Below are positions 1 to 12,789 of a stretch of DNA of 64,000 nucleotides, piece by piece (position 1 is the first letter of the stretch; each line of letters starts with the position of its first letter). This stretch comes from Pezizomycotina sp. ARF18 (taxonomy: Eukaryota > Ascomycota), in the NCBI GenBank assembly GCA_002224055.1, contig AZLU01000042.1, forward strand, positions 1 to 64,000, in the 5' to 3' direction. The notes beneath the pieces were generated by a model, which was not told the origin of the DNA, searched no databases, and was given only the letters and a program-made list of their open reading frames with translations. Position numbers and translations under genes: made by a program.

Positions 1-707
1 TTTCTATATAGAGCTAGATAAGATAAAACCTTTATAAGATTTATAAGGGAGTAAAGAATTAAATTTTAGTAATAATAATATTTATTAGAAATAAATATAT
101 CCTCTAATAGATTATAGCTTGGTTTATTCTAAGTTATAGATTTACTAGGACTTTTTAATCTATTATTAATAAAAATAGTTATATAGGTAGAATCTATCTT
201 ACTAAGTGATTCTCTTCTATTAAATAAGGAAAAGCGGGTAAGGAGTATATATATATTCTTAGTAAAGATATAAATTGACTCTAAGTCTTTACCGAGTTAT
301 TGCCCGGCTAGTTGAGGCCTTAAACGTCCTTACTCTAACAACAACTATAAAATTACTTAGTAAATATTATAATATTATTAAGATTCTATAAAAAGATACT
401 TAAAATTTAATAATTTATTAGAACTAGACTAATAAAATATTAAAAAAATATAAAACTAATAAAAAATATAAAAAAAATATAAAACCTATAAAAATATAAA
501 AAAAAATATAAAACTAATAAAAAATATAAAAAAAAAATATTAATATCTTAACATTATATTATATTATTTTTAAAAATTTAGTAACCCGATTAACTCGCCC
601 GATTTACCTACCAGGTCGGGCTAAGTTAGTAGTAGCAACCCGACGGGTAGCATAGGCGGGTTAATACCCCCTCGGGTCGGCCCGACCCACCGATGTTAAA
701 CACTAGT
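1..707. mobile_element. Degenerate hAT-like DNA transposon, one end
   Basis: The first ~575 bases are extremely AT-rich and full of TA steps, with A-rich tracts interrupted by short T or C steps around 430-540. This gives way abruptly to a GC-rich stretch (about 577-690) packed with CCCGA/CGGG words, and stops at ...CCGATGTTAAACACTA (707). Read inward from 707 on the minus strand this is TAGTGTTTAACATCGG followed by GGGTCGGGCCGACCCG. That resembles the terminal and subterminal repeats of fungal hAT transposons, which make 8-bp target duplications; the next 8 bases are GTAAGGGA. The other end lies outside the window, so neither the inverted repeat nor the duplication can be confirmed. No transposase reading frame survives. 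The AT and TA bias suggests repeat-induced point mutation (inference). Confidence 0.42.
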
Positions 708-1790
708 AAGGGACTTGCTAAGGACTCGGTCGGAGTCGGTAGGCCTCTTACTGATAGCATGGGGATCGTTAGGTAAAAGGTATATATTGAGTATTACTTA
801 GAATAACCAGTGGAGAACTGGTAATAGTCAGGCCATGGGTTAACATACTATTAGGGTTGGCAACCCTCGCAGCACGTGCCGTGCCGAGCCTGCTCGATGC
901 CTGACAGATATATAGTAGTATAAGTATATAGATATATAGCCCTATAGCTTTATAGTTCTATAGAATACTACCTTATTTTAATAATTATATCCCTATAGTA
1001 TATGTACTAACCTACATACTTTTTTAGATATATAGGTTATATATATCTACTTACTAGAGCCATAGCTTAGGTTTTCTACGCTTAATAACCTAGATACCTT
1101 CGTTGTATATAGCTAGATCACAAAATTAATATAATTAGTTATATAAAGAAGCTAAAACTATTTTTTAAGCCTTTTATTAATTAACTTAATAAGTTATATA
1201 TATATATATATAACAACCTAGCTTTTACTAATATAGTAAATCTTTTTTATTTAGCTTTTAAAAATCTTAATATTCTTATAATTTATCTTTTATTATACTT
1301 TTATATTATATTTTATAATGCTAACCCTGAAGTCTTTACTAAGTATTAATCTATTACAATTGGCTAATAAATTCAAAAAAAATTTTTTTTTAATTCCCAT
1401 TTTTTTTTTAAAATAATTATTCTTTTTAAAAAAAAAATTAGTTAAGATTTTAGCTTACGAACGTTTAAATGAATAAAAAATAGTCTTTAAATTAATTTAA
1501 CAAAATATTGTTAATTAATTATTTATTATGAAATCGTTAAATTATTTTAAAATAATAAATAATATTATATAATGAATAATACTTAATTTTTACGTAATTA
1601 AATTTAAACTCATAAATAGTCAGTCTAGAACCCTCCTTATGTCGGGCATAGTATAACTTCAGATCGGCCTAAGCAATCCTCCTGCAAGTTGGATCTGTTC
1701 AGATGAAAGTGGGGCTCCAGTGGATGACGAGGCAGGATTCACTGTTGACTATGGGTAAAATCCTTATTTTAGGTCAGCGGTATTTCATGC
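708..1790. other. AT-rich repeat-like DNA, possible second hAT end near 845
   Basis: No gene is visible. A GC-rich island at about 843-905 begins TAGGGTTGGCAACCCTCG and continues with GCACGTGCCGTGCCGAGCC. Such nested GGCACG-type words are common in hAT subterminal regions, so this may be the left end of a second element running rightward. The rest, to about 1640, is AT-rich with TATA microsatellites (1197-1212) and A/T homopolymers. I found no matching right end. Composition returns to normal at about 1640, before the promoter of the hydrolase gene. Confidence 0.3.
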
Positions 1791-1802
1791 GAAGGTCAAA
1801 GG

Positions 1803-1808
1803 TATAAA
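1803..1808 (+). promoter_or_regulatory. TATA-box candidate for the hydrolase gene
   Basis: TATAAA within GGTATAAAAACATC lies 207 bases before the hydrolase start codon. It sits in the stretch of ordinary composition (1640-2009) between the AT-rich repeat block and the gene. It is followed by pyrimidine-rich sequence (TTTTCCTTTTCACTTCGTC near 1940-1960), typical of fungal 5' leaders. Position and context support it, but six bases alone are weak evidence. Confidence 0.35.
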
Positions 1809-2009
1809 AACATCTGAGAACAAAGTTTCATGAGAGCCTATAGATGTTCATATTCTCCATGAAGCCTCAATCGTCGGTTTAGTTTCTCGATTCTCCACAA
1901 GGATTTTTTTTACTCAGATACGGGTCAAGATTGAACTCTTTTGTTTTCCTTTTCACTTCGTCTTCACTACTACTTTACACTAAACGTTACTGGAACACTA
2001 TTATCAAAC

Positions 2010-2985
2010 ATGGCGAGCTCAGATTACCTAGATGTTCTGTACCACTACCCAAAGGGAGAACACACGCACACCTTGGTTCTGATCCACGGTCGTGGTAGCA
2101 ACGCCCAAGAGTTCTCCGATAGTCTTTTCTCTCAGCCTACTCCTACGGACTTTCACCCTTCAAACTTCCCATCGTGGAAAATTGTCATGCCTTCGTCTCA
2201 GAAGATATTCAATTCAGCCGTCAACGAGAATCGGCAAGCCTGGTTCGACCAGATCTCCCTTCTGGATTATTACGAAAAATGGGACTTGATTACCCCCGGG
2301 ATGCTTCAATCCGCCAACTATCAAAGGGTACATCTGTTAAAATCAAGGGAAATTGTAGCCGTCAACTAATAACTAACTACGCTTACTTAGGATCATTGAC
2401 CAGGAAATTCAAGAACTAGGCGGGAAAAGCGAGAGCTTGTGGTGATGGGTTTTAGCATGGATGCGCGACGGGCTATGGGCCATGCTTTCATTATATGGAA
2501 ACCTTCCAAAAGGTAAGAGGTTAGGGGCCTTTGTGGCCAAGGCTGGTTGGTTGCCTTTCTCGGAGGAAATAGAATCTTCTTCAAATCAGATCCTACCGAT
2601 ATGTCTCCAAGCGATAGCGAAGAGCTGAAAGCTGAGAAGGAGAAAAGGATGGAATTTGTAAAAATAATGATGGGGAGCACTCGGATAACTTGTATCCCTT
2701 GTCTGAGACTCCCGTATTGTGGTTTCATGGAACGGATGATTACTGGGTTAATATCAAACTTGGGAAACGGGCTTTGAGGTCTTGCGTAACATAGGCATTC
2801 GAAAAATAACTTTGAGGGAGTATCAGGGTGGAGGTCATGAGGGCCACTGGTTCAAAGAACCGGAGGAGCTGAATGATATTGCAGGCTTCTTGAAATCCTT
2901 GAAGCAAATGAGTAGTAACTACGTAACAAGATGCACTGAGATCGATGCTCAACGGCGGCTTCTTGACTCCCCTGTCGCCCTATAG
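2010..2985 (+). CDS. Acyl-protein thioesterase / phospholipase-carboxylesterase family hydrolase (frame-broken)
   Basis: Alpha/beta hydrolase of the Abhydrolase_2 family, which removes acyl chains from proteins or lysolipids, usually in the cytosol. The start MASSDYLDVLYHYP leads to LVLIHGRGSN (oxyanion loop) and RQAWFDQISL. An intron at 2328-2390 has GT..AG ends and an ACTAAC branch point. Exon 2 carries the nucleophile region: GFSM (2448-2459), with GCATG and then WAMLSLYGNLPKGKRLGAFV in neighbouring frames. GTDD near 2729 and GGGHEGHWFKEPEE near 2829 supply the Asp and His of the triad. About 280 residues in all, normal for the family. As written it needs several frame changes (near 2440, 2459, 2471, 2575, 2684 and 2772, plus one around the splice junction). 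Each assigned one is the loss of a single base, mostly G, and all triad residues survive. It is either a gene hit by sequencing error or a very young pseudogene. It runs tail to tail with the sugar transporter, 185 bases apart. Confidence 0.85.
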
Positions 2986-3170
2986 TAGTCTATAGTACAT
3001 AATCATATGCATAACCATACATGATTTCATATTCTCCTGAATACTAGAGCAATCCTTAAAACTTCTTTCTAAGGACTTCTAGTTTTGACATGTCAACAAA
3101 TGATTGACAATTGCCGTGACAGCTTAACGTTATTCCTTTCCCTCGCCGTCATCCTCCACGGGCTCCCATC

Positions 3171-5967
3171 TCATACCCTTGAAGATCTCCTCCTCTCTAC
3201 AGGGGGCGCCAATAGGCTCACGGTTTCTGGATCGGTCGGTACGATGCTGCTTCTCCTGTGCTCCACAAGACCAGGGTTGTGCGCTTTGAGTCTCGCGAAG
3301 TTTTCTTCGGCATCCCATGTAAACCATGAATCCGCCGCGAAAAGGAGGTCCATCTCTTCGAGAGTGCCTGATATAGTATCAAGTGTCAGTGACCCTGTGG
3401 CATTACAGGGAAAGAAAGTGCCTGAAAGGGAAGACTTACGCTGATTACTCTCCGGGTAGAAAGCCCAAACGATAGGAATACTTATGATATTCGCCGCACC
3501 GAAATATACAGCGTTTTCTCGCCGATTGCTTTAAACATCACCGGACACAGCAAAGTTAACCACCCGTTTCCAATACTCCAGCCTACAACGCCCCACGCGT
3601 TACCCTTGGCGCGTATCTGGAGGGGGAACGTCTCGGCAGGATACAGCCACGGGACGGTAAGCCAGGTAGCGCCGAAAACAAACGTAAATATAAACACGAA
3701 AGTCGCAGATGCGCGCCATACTGGGCAGCCTGGTCGGGGTGAGATAGACCAAGCTGCGCCATTCCTCCAGCGAGGAACATGGCTATCCTTGCCCAACTGA
3801 TCCCCAGTACAGAGTCCACCTCCTGCCAATGCGATCGATGGTGAAAACGCAGATGAGCGTGGAGAACATGTAAAAATATATTGTTCAGGCCACTAACCCA
3901 TTGCGATTTTTTGGCACCAAAGCCCGCCATTCTGAAAATCGTGGGTGCGTCTAGAGGGAAACGTCAGCATGAGAGAGGCATAATCTATACTCAATGATAC
4001 GAGGAATTCGACCCTGTAGGGTTACTTCGCCTCGGAGAGAAATTGGGCTTCCTTACATATTGTTACTCCCGCTATCCCAACCCATTCCTGCAAAATCTGC
4101 AGCAAAACTACCAGTTGCACTCTTCTGGCCGTGTGCAGTTTACCAGAACCGATACCAAATAACATGTGATGGTATGAGTTTTGCTTGCTTGTAGCCTTTT
4201 CTAGCTCGACGACGTTTTTGATATCCTGAAATTCCGCTTCTGCGAGGCCTTCCTGCTCACCTCGCAGGCGTCCGAGGATGTACCTGGCTCCTCCTCGCGG
4301 CCGACCTTAGCTAGCCAACGAGGGATTCTGGAAGAACCAGACTATCCCAAAGAGAATAAGGAGTGGAATGACTGCAATTGCACATTGGCATCAGCGTTGA
4401 CATAGTCCCGGGGAGTCTATAGAATTCTTTGGACAGCAAGTTTGAGAATATTTACTCTGAAATGCGATAGGAAATCGCCATCGGAACTGTGTGGTTCCTC
4501 CATTAATGAAAGAGAGACCACTATATGATATCAAATCTGTCAATACTAATCGCTACCTTTAAAACACATGTCACGTATTCAGAGCTAAGAATGCACTCAC
4601 AACTCCAGCCAGTACGCTACGACGACACCAAATATGTTCAGCGTAAACTCAATGGCGATAAACGTCCCGCGGGAGGTGTGCTCAGCGGTCTCTGTCGCCT
4701 ACACGCACGCACCACACCATTGACGAGTTAGCATCCACCTTCGGTATGACAAGATTTAGCGTTCATGTGACCCTTAGAGAGATGTTTATCATACCCACAC
4801 AGGAACGATGGCGTTTAAGATCCCTGTACCGAAACCGTTCACGACGCGGGCTATGTAGTATTCGTAAGATTTTCGCCTTCGATCAGCAAAGTACACATTG
4901 ACACCGTTTTGCAGAACGAGGCAGTATTTGCAAATACGCTCATATTGGCGTATATAGGAAGGAATCCAAAGTACAAACGCATATCATCCAATCCTTGTTC
5001 TGCGCAGAACACTGGAGTGTGGCGCCGACGACGGCCCAGCCCGCTCCGAGTGCAATGGTTTTGATCCTCCCAAATTTGTCCCGAACCAGCCCCCGTGTAA
5101 ACATCCAAAGAGCGTGCCAAGGTAGTACGCGGAGACCTGGTGAAACGGGACCCGTAAGTATATCAGAAAATCATGCGATAATATTTAGCCAAAAAATATT
5201 AAATATATATTGTCTGGATTCCCTTGCAACCGTCAGGGCAGATCACACGTCTACGTAGATCTATATTTGTGTATATCTGACGTTAAGGTTTTTACGTAGG
5301 CGAGTTATTCGGAAATACGTACGATTCCTCCCTGCAAGATGCTATCGGTGATCACAGGCAGGCCCTGCTCGTCAACGTAGCCGAACCCATCGTATCGATG
5401 TAGTCTGTTTAACATTTCGCAAAATCGACCGTTTCCGATTACATTTCGCATATGTCAGTGATACATTTTAATAATAATAAACGAAAGACAATAAAAATAT
5501 ATATTTGTGTATATTCGGGTATTCCGAAACACTTCAAGATCTATCGAGGGGTAAGAATAACCTTTCGCATTGTTCACACCTCCCATCATCCCTTGGTCTG
5601 TGATTTACGTTTCGATTTGCACATGTCAGCTCCAGACATCAGATCTAAGTTCAAAAATAAAAAATAAAAAATCCGCGATCGAGGGGTCCATCGTTCGATT
5701 TGTTTATCAGTCGCGCTCATCTTCTCGTTTGAGTTCATATGCCGGATCATTATACCACTGTGAGGGTATTCGTGGCATTATTTCTTTCTGTTGAGATGAT
5801 CGAAGCCATGGCATTCGCTTCTAGATGCTCAAAAAGAAGACGGCGAGCGCGGAGCAGTGGAGCTCACCATATCCGAAGAAGAAGATCGATAGCGCAGCCA
5901 CGCAGTTGATTCTATATATTCATTGGTTAAGTTTCATTTTTTAGTCCACAGGTGCTAGTTGAACCAT
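3171..5967 (-). CDS. MFS sugar transporter (hexose-permease type), multi-exon, frame-broken
   Basis: Plasma-membrane sugar:proton symporter of the Sugar_tr family. Read on the minus strand it gives, in order: NCVAALSIFFFGY (first membrane helix, near 5900); MGFGYVDEQGLPVITDS and ILQGG (near 5370); YYLGTLFGC, then GDKFGRIKT, the loop 2-3 signature (near 5060-5125); ARVVNGFGTGILNAIVPVW (near 4800-4850); TETAEHTSRGTFIAIEFTLN (near 4640-4705); the cytosolic loop REEEARYILGRLRGE (near 4270); and FVFGATWLTVPWLYPAE (near 3650). It ends with YPESNQR|TLEEMDLLF across an intron at 3368-3439, matching the PESKGRTLEE signature. The stop is at 3171. The likely start is the ATG at 5967 (MVQLAPV), though exon 1 is uncertain. 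Single-base losses interrupt the frame near 5063 (GGTTCGGGACAAA), near 3700 and near 3509. Substrate cannot be told from sequence. Confidence 0.88.
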
Positions 5968-8900
5968 GGGCTGTCAAGATCCCGTTCAAAGTTCGTGGGG
6001 ATTTGCAAGTAAATTTCTTTAATATGACTATAATCATAATTATAGGTGGTGTTTAGTGATTTTAATTTATGGGCTGTGTGTGGGAGCGTTTGTAAAGGCT
6101 GTTGCCTGGAGGGAAGGGGCGTGGGGATGCGGGGGCTAAGGGAAACCATACGCGATAAGCAGCCTCCGTTTCTCGAGCTGATGAGAAACATTCCACCTGT
6201 GGATCTTATCCATTTTTTTCTCAAAATATGATTTGCCTATCCGAGTTTATAGCACTAAATCAATACCCGGTTCACGTATCTGCAACCAAAATGCAATGCG
6301 CGGCCGGTTCTTGGTCTTTCAGTAGGTCTCGTGCCGTGTCTTTGAATAAGGTGGGGGTTTATTGGGTGGATATTTTTTGTTCGCTCTTCTGATATCGTTC
6401 GATTGTAAACTTAAGAGGTCATGCAGAAAAGTAAGCCACCATGTAAGGATATGCTGCTGAGGAATTAATTGGATAATAGTGCACTAGGAAAGGTTAACCT
6501 GCATCATAGCATGTAGTCTCCTCGTCCTTTTAACATTTTGGCTTCTTCCCAAGTTCTTTAAATAGGATAACCTATGCCCAAGGAACAAGGAACAACGTTA
6601 TAAGATGCACTTGCAAAATTTTCGAAGAAGACTTTTTTCTTTCTCTTTCTTTCTTTTTTCCCCCTTCGTTTTCTCGACGGATGTCAAGGATCATTCTATC
6701 CGTTATAAACGGTCCCTACCAAGAAAACCAAGCCATGCTTACCAGGGAAAGATAACGTGGTGCCCGGTCTCATAAGGTTTGAAGGCCTAGTTTATTTGCC
6801 GATTATTCTCTGCAAGGGTTACGGAGAGCGTCTCCGGCATCATGGAAAGAAAAGAGAATATGAGCAAGTTTCCCTTTGATCTCCGCGGGATCTCCTCCCA
6901 TCCTCTTAGCTCATTGGAGCGCTCCTTCCGCGGTAAAAACTTTCCTCCCAAAACTATGCGTGAGGTTTATATTCTGGGCTTGCCAGGGTATTTTACCCCG
7001 CCGGATGTTATAAAGATAGCCTAGCAGAGTCTAGTGATGATGGTTGGACAGCGGCTATACAATACTGAGGAATTTTCTTCAGGGGTTTTTTTTTTGTACT
7101 TTGAAATTCAAAAATCACCCGAGTCGATGATCATTTCCCTCTAGAAAGCACACCATCTCACTAAATAGATGCCATCGCAAACAGAAGCTAATGGCTAGAG
7201 ATACTTTAGTTTCAATAGTTTCAGGCGGAAGCTCGTGAACGGAGTGGTCACGTTAAGGGAGAAGATTGTAGCTGGTTTACGTATTTGATTGAGGCGCAAA
7301 AATGACTTGTGGCTCCGCCGGCGGAAAACTGTGAACGAACCAGACTGATTGAATCATAATTATGGGATTTCCGCCTATAGTGAACCCGAAATTTCGGGGA
7401 AATCGTTAGAGTTTAATAACGTTTGACAAAGTCATCTTCAGATCAACAGGGGATATTGCGATTCGATCGTGGAGAAAAGAATCTTTTGTAATCGGTGATA
7501 TTCAGTTACGGCTTCTTCGAATCAGACAATGATATTCAAATTCTCGATAATCATCTTATCGGCAAATTCACGCGAGACGAAAGAATACTATTGTTGTTGT
7601 TGATCGCGCGATGAGACCGCAAAACGATTGGATAGGATAACGACCAATAGAAAATGATTGAGAACAAGAAAGAGATGATCAGAGATCACAGAGATCACGG
7701 CTAAGCACTTGGAATATCTGTAACTCAAGACGAGTTTTATCTATATAAACTTGGTATTAGAAGGGTTTAGAGAAGGACCTAGCAGTGGAGAATTCTCACC
7801 CAGTGTCTCCGCAGGGGGACGTGATAATGTGACCAAGACGTCTCTTGATTATATATGTACCGTGTACCTAGGCAAAGTAGCTAGTGTGTCGTGCATTAGC
7901 TCCAGCAGGGGTAAAGCGTGAGGAGGCTAAAAAGGAAATATAATTCTCCCGTGAGCTGCAAGGTCTGTCTTGCCAAGTCCAGACAACCTTGCTTCAACGT
8001 CCGCACTGTATTTCCCTAAACCACAAGGCGAAAGGCTCAAAGAGTGGGGGCGCGATTTGGGGAAGGAATTCCTGTGCACTTATAGAATGACAACACTTGT
8101 ATTTACCATTCTTTTGTTCAGAAAGAAGTCTCTCATCACTAGAGCTATAGATTTAACAACTACAATCATTGAGAAAATTCCTAGAGACTTGCAGGTCAAT
8201 TGGAGATTAGTATTAGACGTGGGAAGAAATGGCCGGGCGAGGATTGTATCTTACGATGATCTTGCCAGCATGAACCTTCTTCCTTTAGATTCTAAAGAAA
8301 TACGAGCGTCTTGAGGCGGTCTTTATTCTCTTGGAAGTGTGTGTAGGAATAGGTTAGAGTCTGTTAACGGCACAAAGGGTTTTGGCAATGAAGGGCGACT
8401 AAATAGCCAGAGGAGACTAGAAAGGGCTGAATATTCTGCAGACGTTGCAGCCCTGCGCGTTCTATACTCAATGAGAGCGCCGAGATTGTAAGCCTTTTCT
8501 TTTTCCCTTTTCATGAAAACTGAGACACGAGAAACGTCTATTATTGATTAGCAGCGGGAATGATCAATGGATATGATCATAGTTCGTGTTCATATTTGTT
8601 TTTCTTGCTTGTGGTCGTCAGCCTAGAGGACGTTATCTGCCATTGTATACTGTGAGCTTTCGAGGATAAAGATATACATGGTTCTTCAAGTTTCCAATTC
8701 TAATATGATCTGAGGCTTTACACAGACTATCTTTTCCGCATTTCAAGGAAAAGCTGCATTGTTTTTAATACCTGGCCCACATGTTTGTGGAGCGGAGAGA
8801 GCAGGTTGGAGAGGTTCTGCTCGTCTTTTCTCGTTAATGCTGCTTTGCGTTAGCGAAGAGAAACATTCGCGCCATTCGTTTCTTTTTTCTTAGACCCACA

Positions 8901-9027
8901 AATCTATATCATGCCATTGAGAAAGACGTGACAATACCTTCGCCTCTAGCTCATTTCGCAATTACCCCTAGTCTTTGAGGCTTCGCTTAGTTGATTCAGT
9001 GATTCGGTGAACAAAGTACGCTCTACG

Positions 9028-9064
<37 letters not shown>
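9028..9064. repeat. Poly-A run of 37 bases
   Basis: A run of 37 uninterrupted A. There is no target-site duplication or retroposon body next to it that I can see, so it is listed as a homopolymer and not as a retrotransposon tail. Confidence 0.9.
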
Positions 9065-9066
<2 letters not shown>

Positions 9067-10360
9067 TGCTTCAGGCTTTAAGCCAGAGACCCTCAGAAGG
9101 TGGAAAAGTATTGGCTCGACCAGCCTCAGATATACTGATAAGGATCCTGAGTTTTGTTTCTTCATATCGACGGCCCACACAGGGTCTCATGATACTGTAT
9201 GTAAGCGGAAAGCGTTTCGGTTAATCCCGCTAACCAAAACCTTTGGTAAAACGCCGCGAGTCGAAACTCAGCACGAAGACTATAGCAAGCCATAGGCGTT
9301 GTCTCGAACCCTCTTTTTTGGCCCACCTCCAAGGATAATAATTTTATCTAGAAAAAAAAATTTAATAACAACAGCAGCTGAAGGAAAGGAGATATACAAG
9401 TTTCCAGATACCACTCTTAGTAATTAAAAACTGTAAGTTATGGAGTTTCGAAGCGGGGGGAAATAGCTAGCTAAAACCCTAACCAAAGCTACAAGCTCTT
9501 GATATTAGGCTGAACTAGTTTGACTAGTTGATACCAAGGCATGAATTTTGCAACATCGTTTAGGTTTAGAGTTTGCACGAAGTCACGCCCACTTCTTTAG
9601 AGGGTCATGCTTGTAAGCTAAAAGGCTGATACCAATATTAGAAAAAAATAATGGACCCGTAAGGCTCGCTAGACTTAGCACCAGCTGTTTATACAGGGAA
9701 CATGGAAGAATTCTTTTATTTACGCAGAAATGCAAGCTACCACTTTCCAGTTAAGGAAGCGAGCAGCTTCGAGGAAGCGGGTAATATACATCTCGCTTGC
9801 TGAGGACAAGTTCGGTTCAACGTCCGTACAGATCGTCGCCCAAACTGCGACGAGCTGGAAGCGAATGAAAGCAAAGTCTAGCCCAGCCACAATATATTAT
9901 CCGTTTGATATCTACCAACTCTGACTCTTGAGGAAGAATACGGAAGGTTCACGAAGCAGCTGAGAGGAAGCTCGACAAATCAGAAAGCAAGCCATCGTAT
10001 TTTAAATCCTGTTTTTCATTCTTGTGAGACCCTGCCAGCAGGATTCGAGCGGTCTGACTCGGAGACGATACATCCAACCCTGCACCGCCCTATGTTAGAC
10101 CGTTAAAATATATACATACAGCTTAGGGGTGTATATGTGTGTATTTTTCTTTTCTTCCCTTTCCTTTCTTTTTCTATTTTTCCTGCTCCTTTTTAAAATT
10201 CCTTATTTCCGGTCTCCACTGCTTACTATGTCTCCAAGTCTAGTAGACTAAAAACAGGATACACTACCTGGGCAGTGTATTCTTCCTTAAACAATGTCAT
10301 TGAACCAGAGACAGTGATCGACCGGAAACCTGGCGCGCCGTATCCGCCTCGCGGTAAGGT

Positions 10361-10380
10361 CTAAGACCAAAGGGTCTTAG
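10361..10380. repeat. 8-bp perfect hairpin
   Basis: CTAAGACC, loop AAAG, GGTCTTAG. No gene next to it to terminate and no U-tract follows. Function unknown; possibly chance. Confidence 0.5.
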
Positions 10381-12293
10381 CCATGAGGAAACCCTTAAAG
10401 AAAATCACAAGAACATGTATAGTAGAGACGGTGATCGGAGGTCCTATATTGCGTAACCTTGCTTCTTTTACCCTTTTATTGCTAAAATCAAGCTTTAGCA
10501 CCGCGAAGGGTAATTTATATCCACCGCCCAATGGGCATTAGGTAACTTAAATATCTCCAGATCTAGAAATTGGATAAATAAAATTCTACCTTTCAACACG
10601 GGAAACGTCTGCATTATCCTCAAGGATATGGGACAGTGGTTCATTTTCAGAGTTATCCTTTTCTTTTATACCTCGTTTGATCGTGAGCAGAACACTAAAA
10701 GGAATTAAGGAGATTTTTATTTTTTTATTTAAAGATGGATGAAGACCTTGTGGAAATGAACTTTTATTTCTTGCAAATTGACGATAAAGATAGGTTTTAC
10801 CTCAAGATAGAATATACTGTGTGTTTCTTTATACCTTATTTCTTTTTTGCTCTTCTTAACCCTGTTTTATATGTCCATTCATCTGTCCTTTTATCTTTTT
10901 CAGCCTGTTTCATCACGCCGCAGACTTGATTAGTCGTATTCCAGGGAAACTGACAGTCTAAAGTCAAGCAAGAACTCTTTTTGGCTTTCTCACGCATATT
11001 ACAGATGACTAGGGCCTGCGACATTCATAGAATAGCAAAATAAAGATTATATTTTGCCGCTATGACCAGCCGTAGAACACGGCATTGAGGAGCCATACTT
11101 TATTCGGCCTTCGGGTTTGAGAAAAGATTTTGTCAAAGCGCGCGGATGAAGAGGTAACGGAGTAATATCATTTCACGGCAGGTTTTATTGATTGCTATCA
11201 AGGCGCAGCCCATTTCTATCCACAGCTTCTACCTACGACGTTACAGAGAATTGGGCTATACGAGTGCTTCATCTCGGGAAACGAGATGGCTCTACGGGCT
11301 GCCGGCTCCTAATATCTTTTTAGCGCTCTGAATCGACTGACAAAACCTGGAATTACGGCCCGCTCTAGCTCTGTTTACAAACTGCGAGATTGTCTCGGCA
11401 GTTGTTCAGCCTTGGAAGTCAAAAGAACAAATATTTTATTCACTACGCTTTCGTTAACGAGGCGAATAGTATGATGGGAGGAAGCAGGGTTTATAATTTT
11501 TTTTTTGGAAATGGGAAGACGAGCTCAACGAAAAAGAAGGAAGGAAGAGTATCGGAAGAAAAGAAGAGAGTGCATAAGGTGTGTGAGGGAAATAGAAGCG
11601 AGGCAGGACAGGGAGGGCTGCGCTTGGTCGGATACGGTTGCATTGCAACAATTACGGAGAAGACCTACGCCACACCGGTCGCGACTTGAAGATATCCAAA
11701 GGAATCCGCTGGACGAAAAGAACGGATATTTCGCGGTCTTTTTCGAATTTTCAAAACTACGGGATATTTCGAGCAGGAAGGTCTGGCCAAACGCATAAAG
11801 CATTTGCAAGGTTCTGGCCTGCTCGGTGTTCGAAGTTCAACTATTTTGTTGAATTCTAATGGCTATCATTTGGCTGCTCTAGCTTCGGACATTCTTCCAA
11901 TGCAAGAGCACCAAAATGCCATTTACCAGTCCATATTAAAATAACTTTTTAAAAAGTGGACTGAGCGTTACATGGTATAGGAAGGGGTGGTGGAGTAATT
12001 AAAAAAAAAAAATAAAGAGAACAAAAATAAATAGAAAGATTATCAGTAACAGGAAGACTTGTATCTCGCGAGCTCGAGATTTACTGTTCGGTACCTGACG
12101 CGCACGGATATCTCCAGTGTTCTTCAGGAAAGGGCTCTCTAAATTTGAAAAAATAAGAAAAAACTCGAGTACAATGTTCGACGGTCGAAGATGGGAGGAG
12201 AATAGAGAAAAAGGGGGATACAAGGTGTAAAAGTCTGGTCTGGGGTGGAAAAACGTGCTCAAAGTTTACTCGACTAAATCCTAGAAGGATAGA

Positions 12294-12326
12294 GACTGTC
12301 CAGGAAACAAAATATCCTGGACAGTC
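12294..12326. repeat. 12-bp perfect inverted repeat, 9-base loop
   Basis: GACTGTCCAGGA and TCCTGGACAGTC flank an AT-rich loop of 9 bases (12306-12314). The arms match at all 12 positions and the match stops sharply on the outside. It lies in an otherwise empty stretch. It could be a transcription-factor site, a hairpin RNA or the core of a small foldback element. Confidence 0.75.
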
Positions 12327-12773
12327 CTTGGGTCACGTATGTGGGGTGGACAGAATGGCTGGCACTGGAGTGCGTTTTTCACCTTCCCACAGTCTTACAT
12401 GACCATGTTTCCTGCTTGGATGATAATCCTTGCGAAAGTCATCAGGCAGAAAGGTATTACCAAGGTGTGTACGTTGTCTTTCATTGCTAGGTCATTTTCA
12501 TCTTTGCTTTCCTTTTTTACGTAGGACCACCATGTTGGTCTAGCTCTTATATTTACTTTTTGCCGTGGTGTTTTCATCTACTAGTTTTTTTCTTTTCTTT
12601 CATGCCTCGAAATCAACATGTACTGACTCTTAGACTTCGATGGCACCTGCTCTCTTCGATTCCTCTAACCCGAGTTCGGTATCCAGGACATCCGGTATCT
12701 GTCAGCGGTACCATACTCCATTGTTCATTTCCGATGTCCAGGTGATTGGATCATCACTTTGACGTGGACATTT

Positions 12774-12789
12774 GGGGGGGGGGGGGGGG
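12774..12789. repeat. Poly-G run of 16 bases
   Basis: Sixteen consecutive G, far rarer than the many A/T runs of the window. A shorter G run sits at about 39645-39656. Confidence 0.9.

Noticed and set aside
7690-7900. LTR-like stretch with TATATAAACTTGG
   Set aside because: No second copy, terminal TG..CA pair or target duplication could be found in the window.
7970-8314. 114-codon open frame on the plus strand (LTRAIDLTT-like helix-forming stretch)
   Set aside because: Begins with an acceptable ATG and ordinary composition, but no family, splice partners or conservation clue; kept out of the gene list.
9476-9484. ACCCTAACC, a telomere-like word
   Set aside because: Only one repeat unit; not a telomere or interstitial array.
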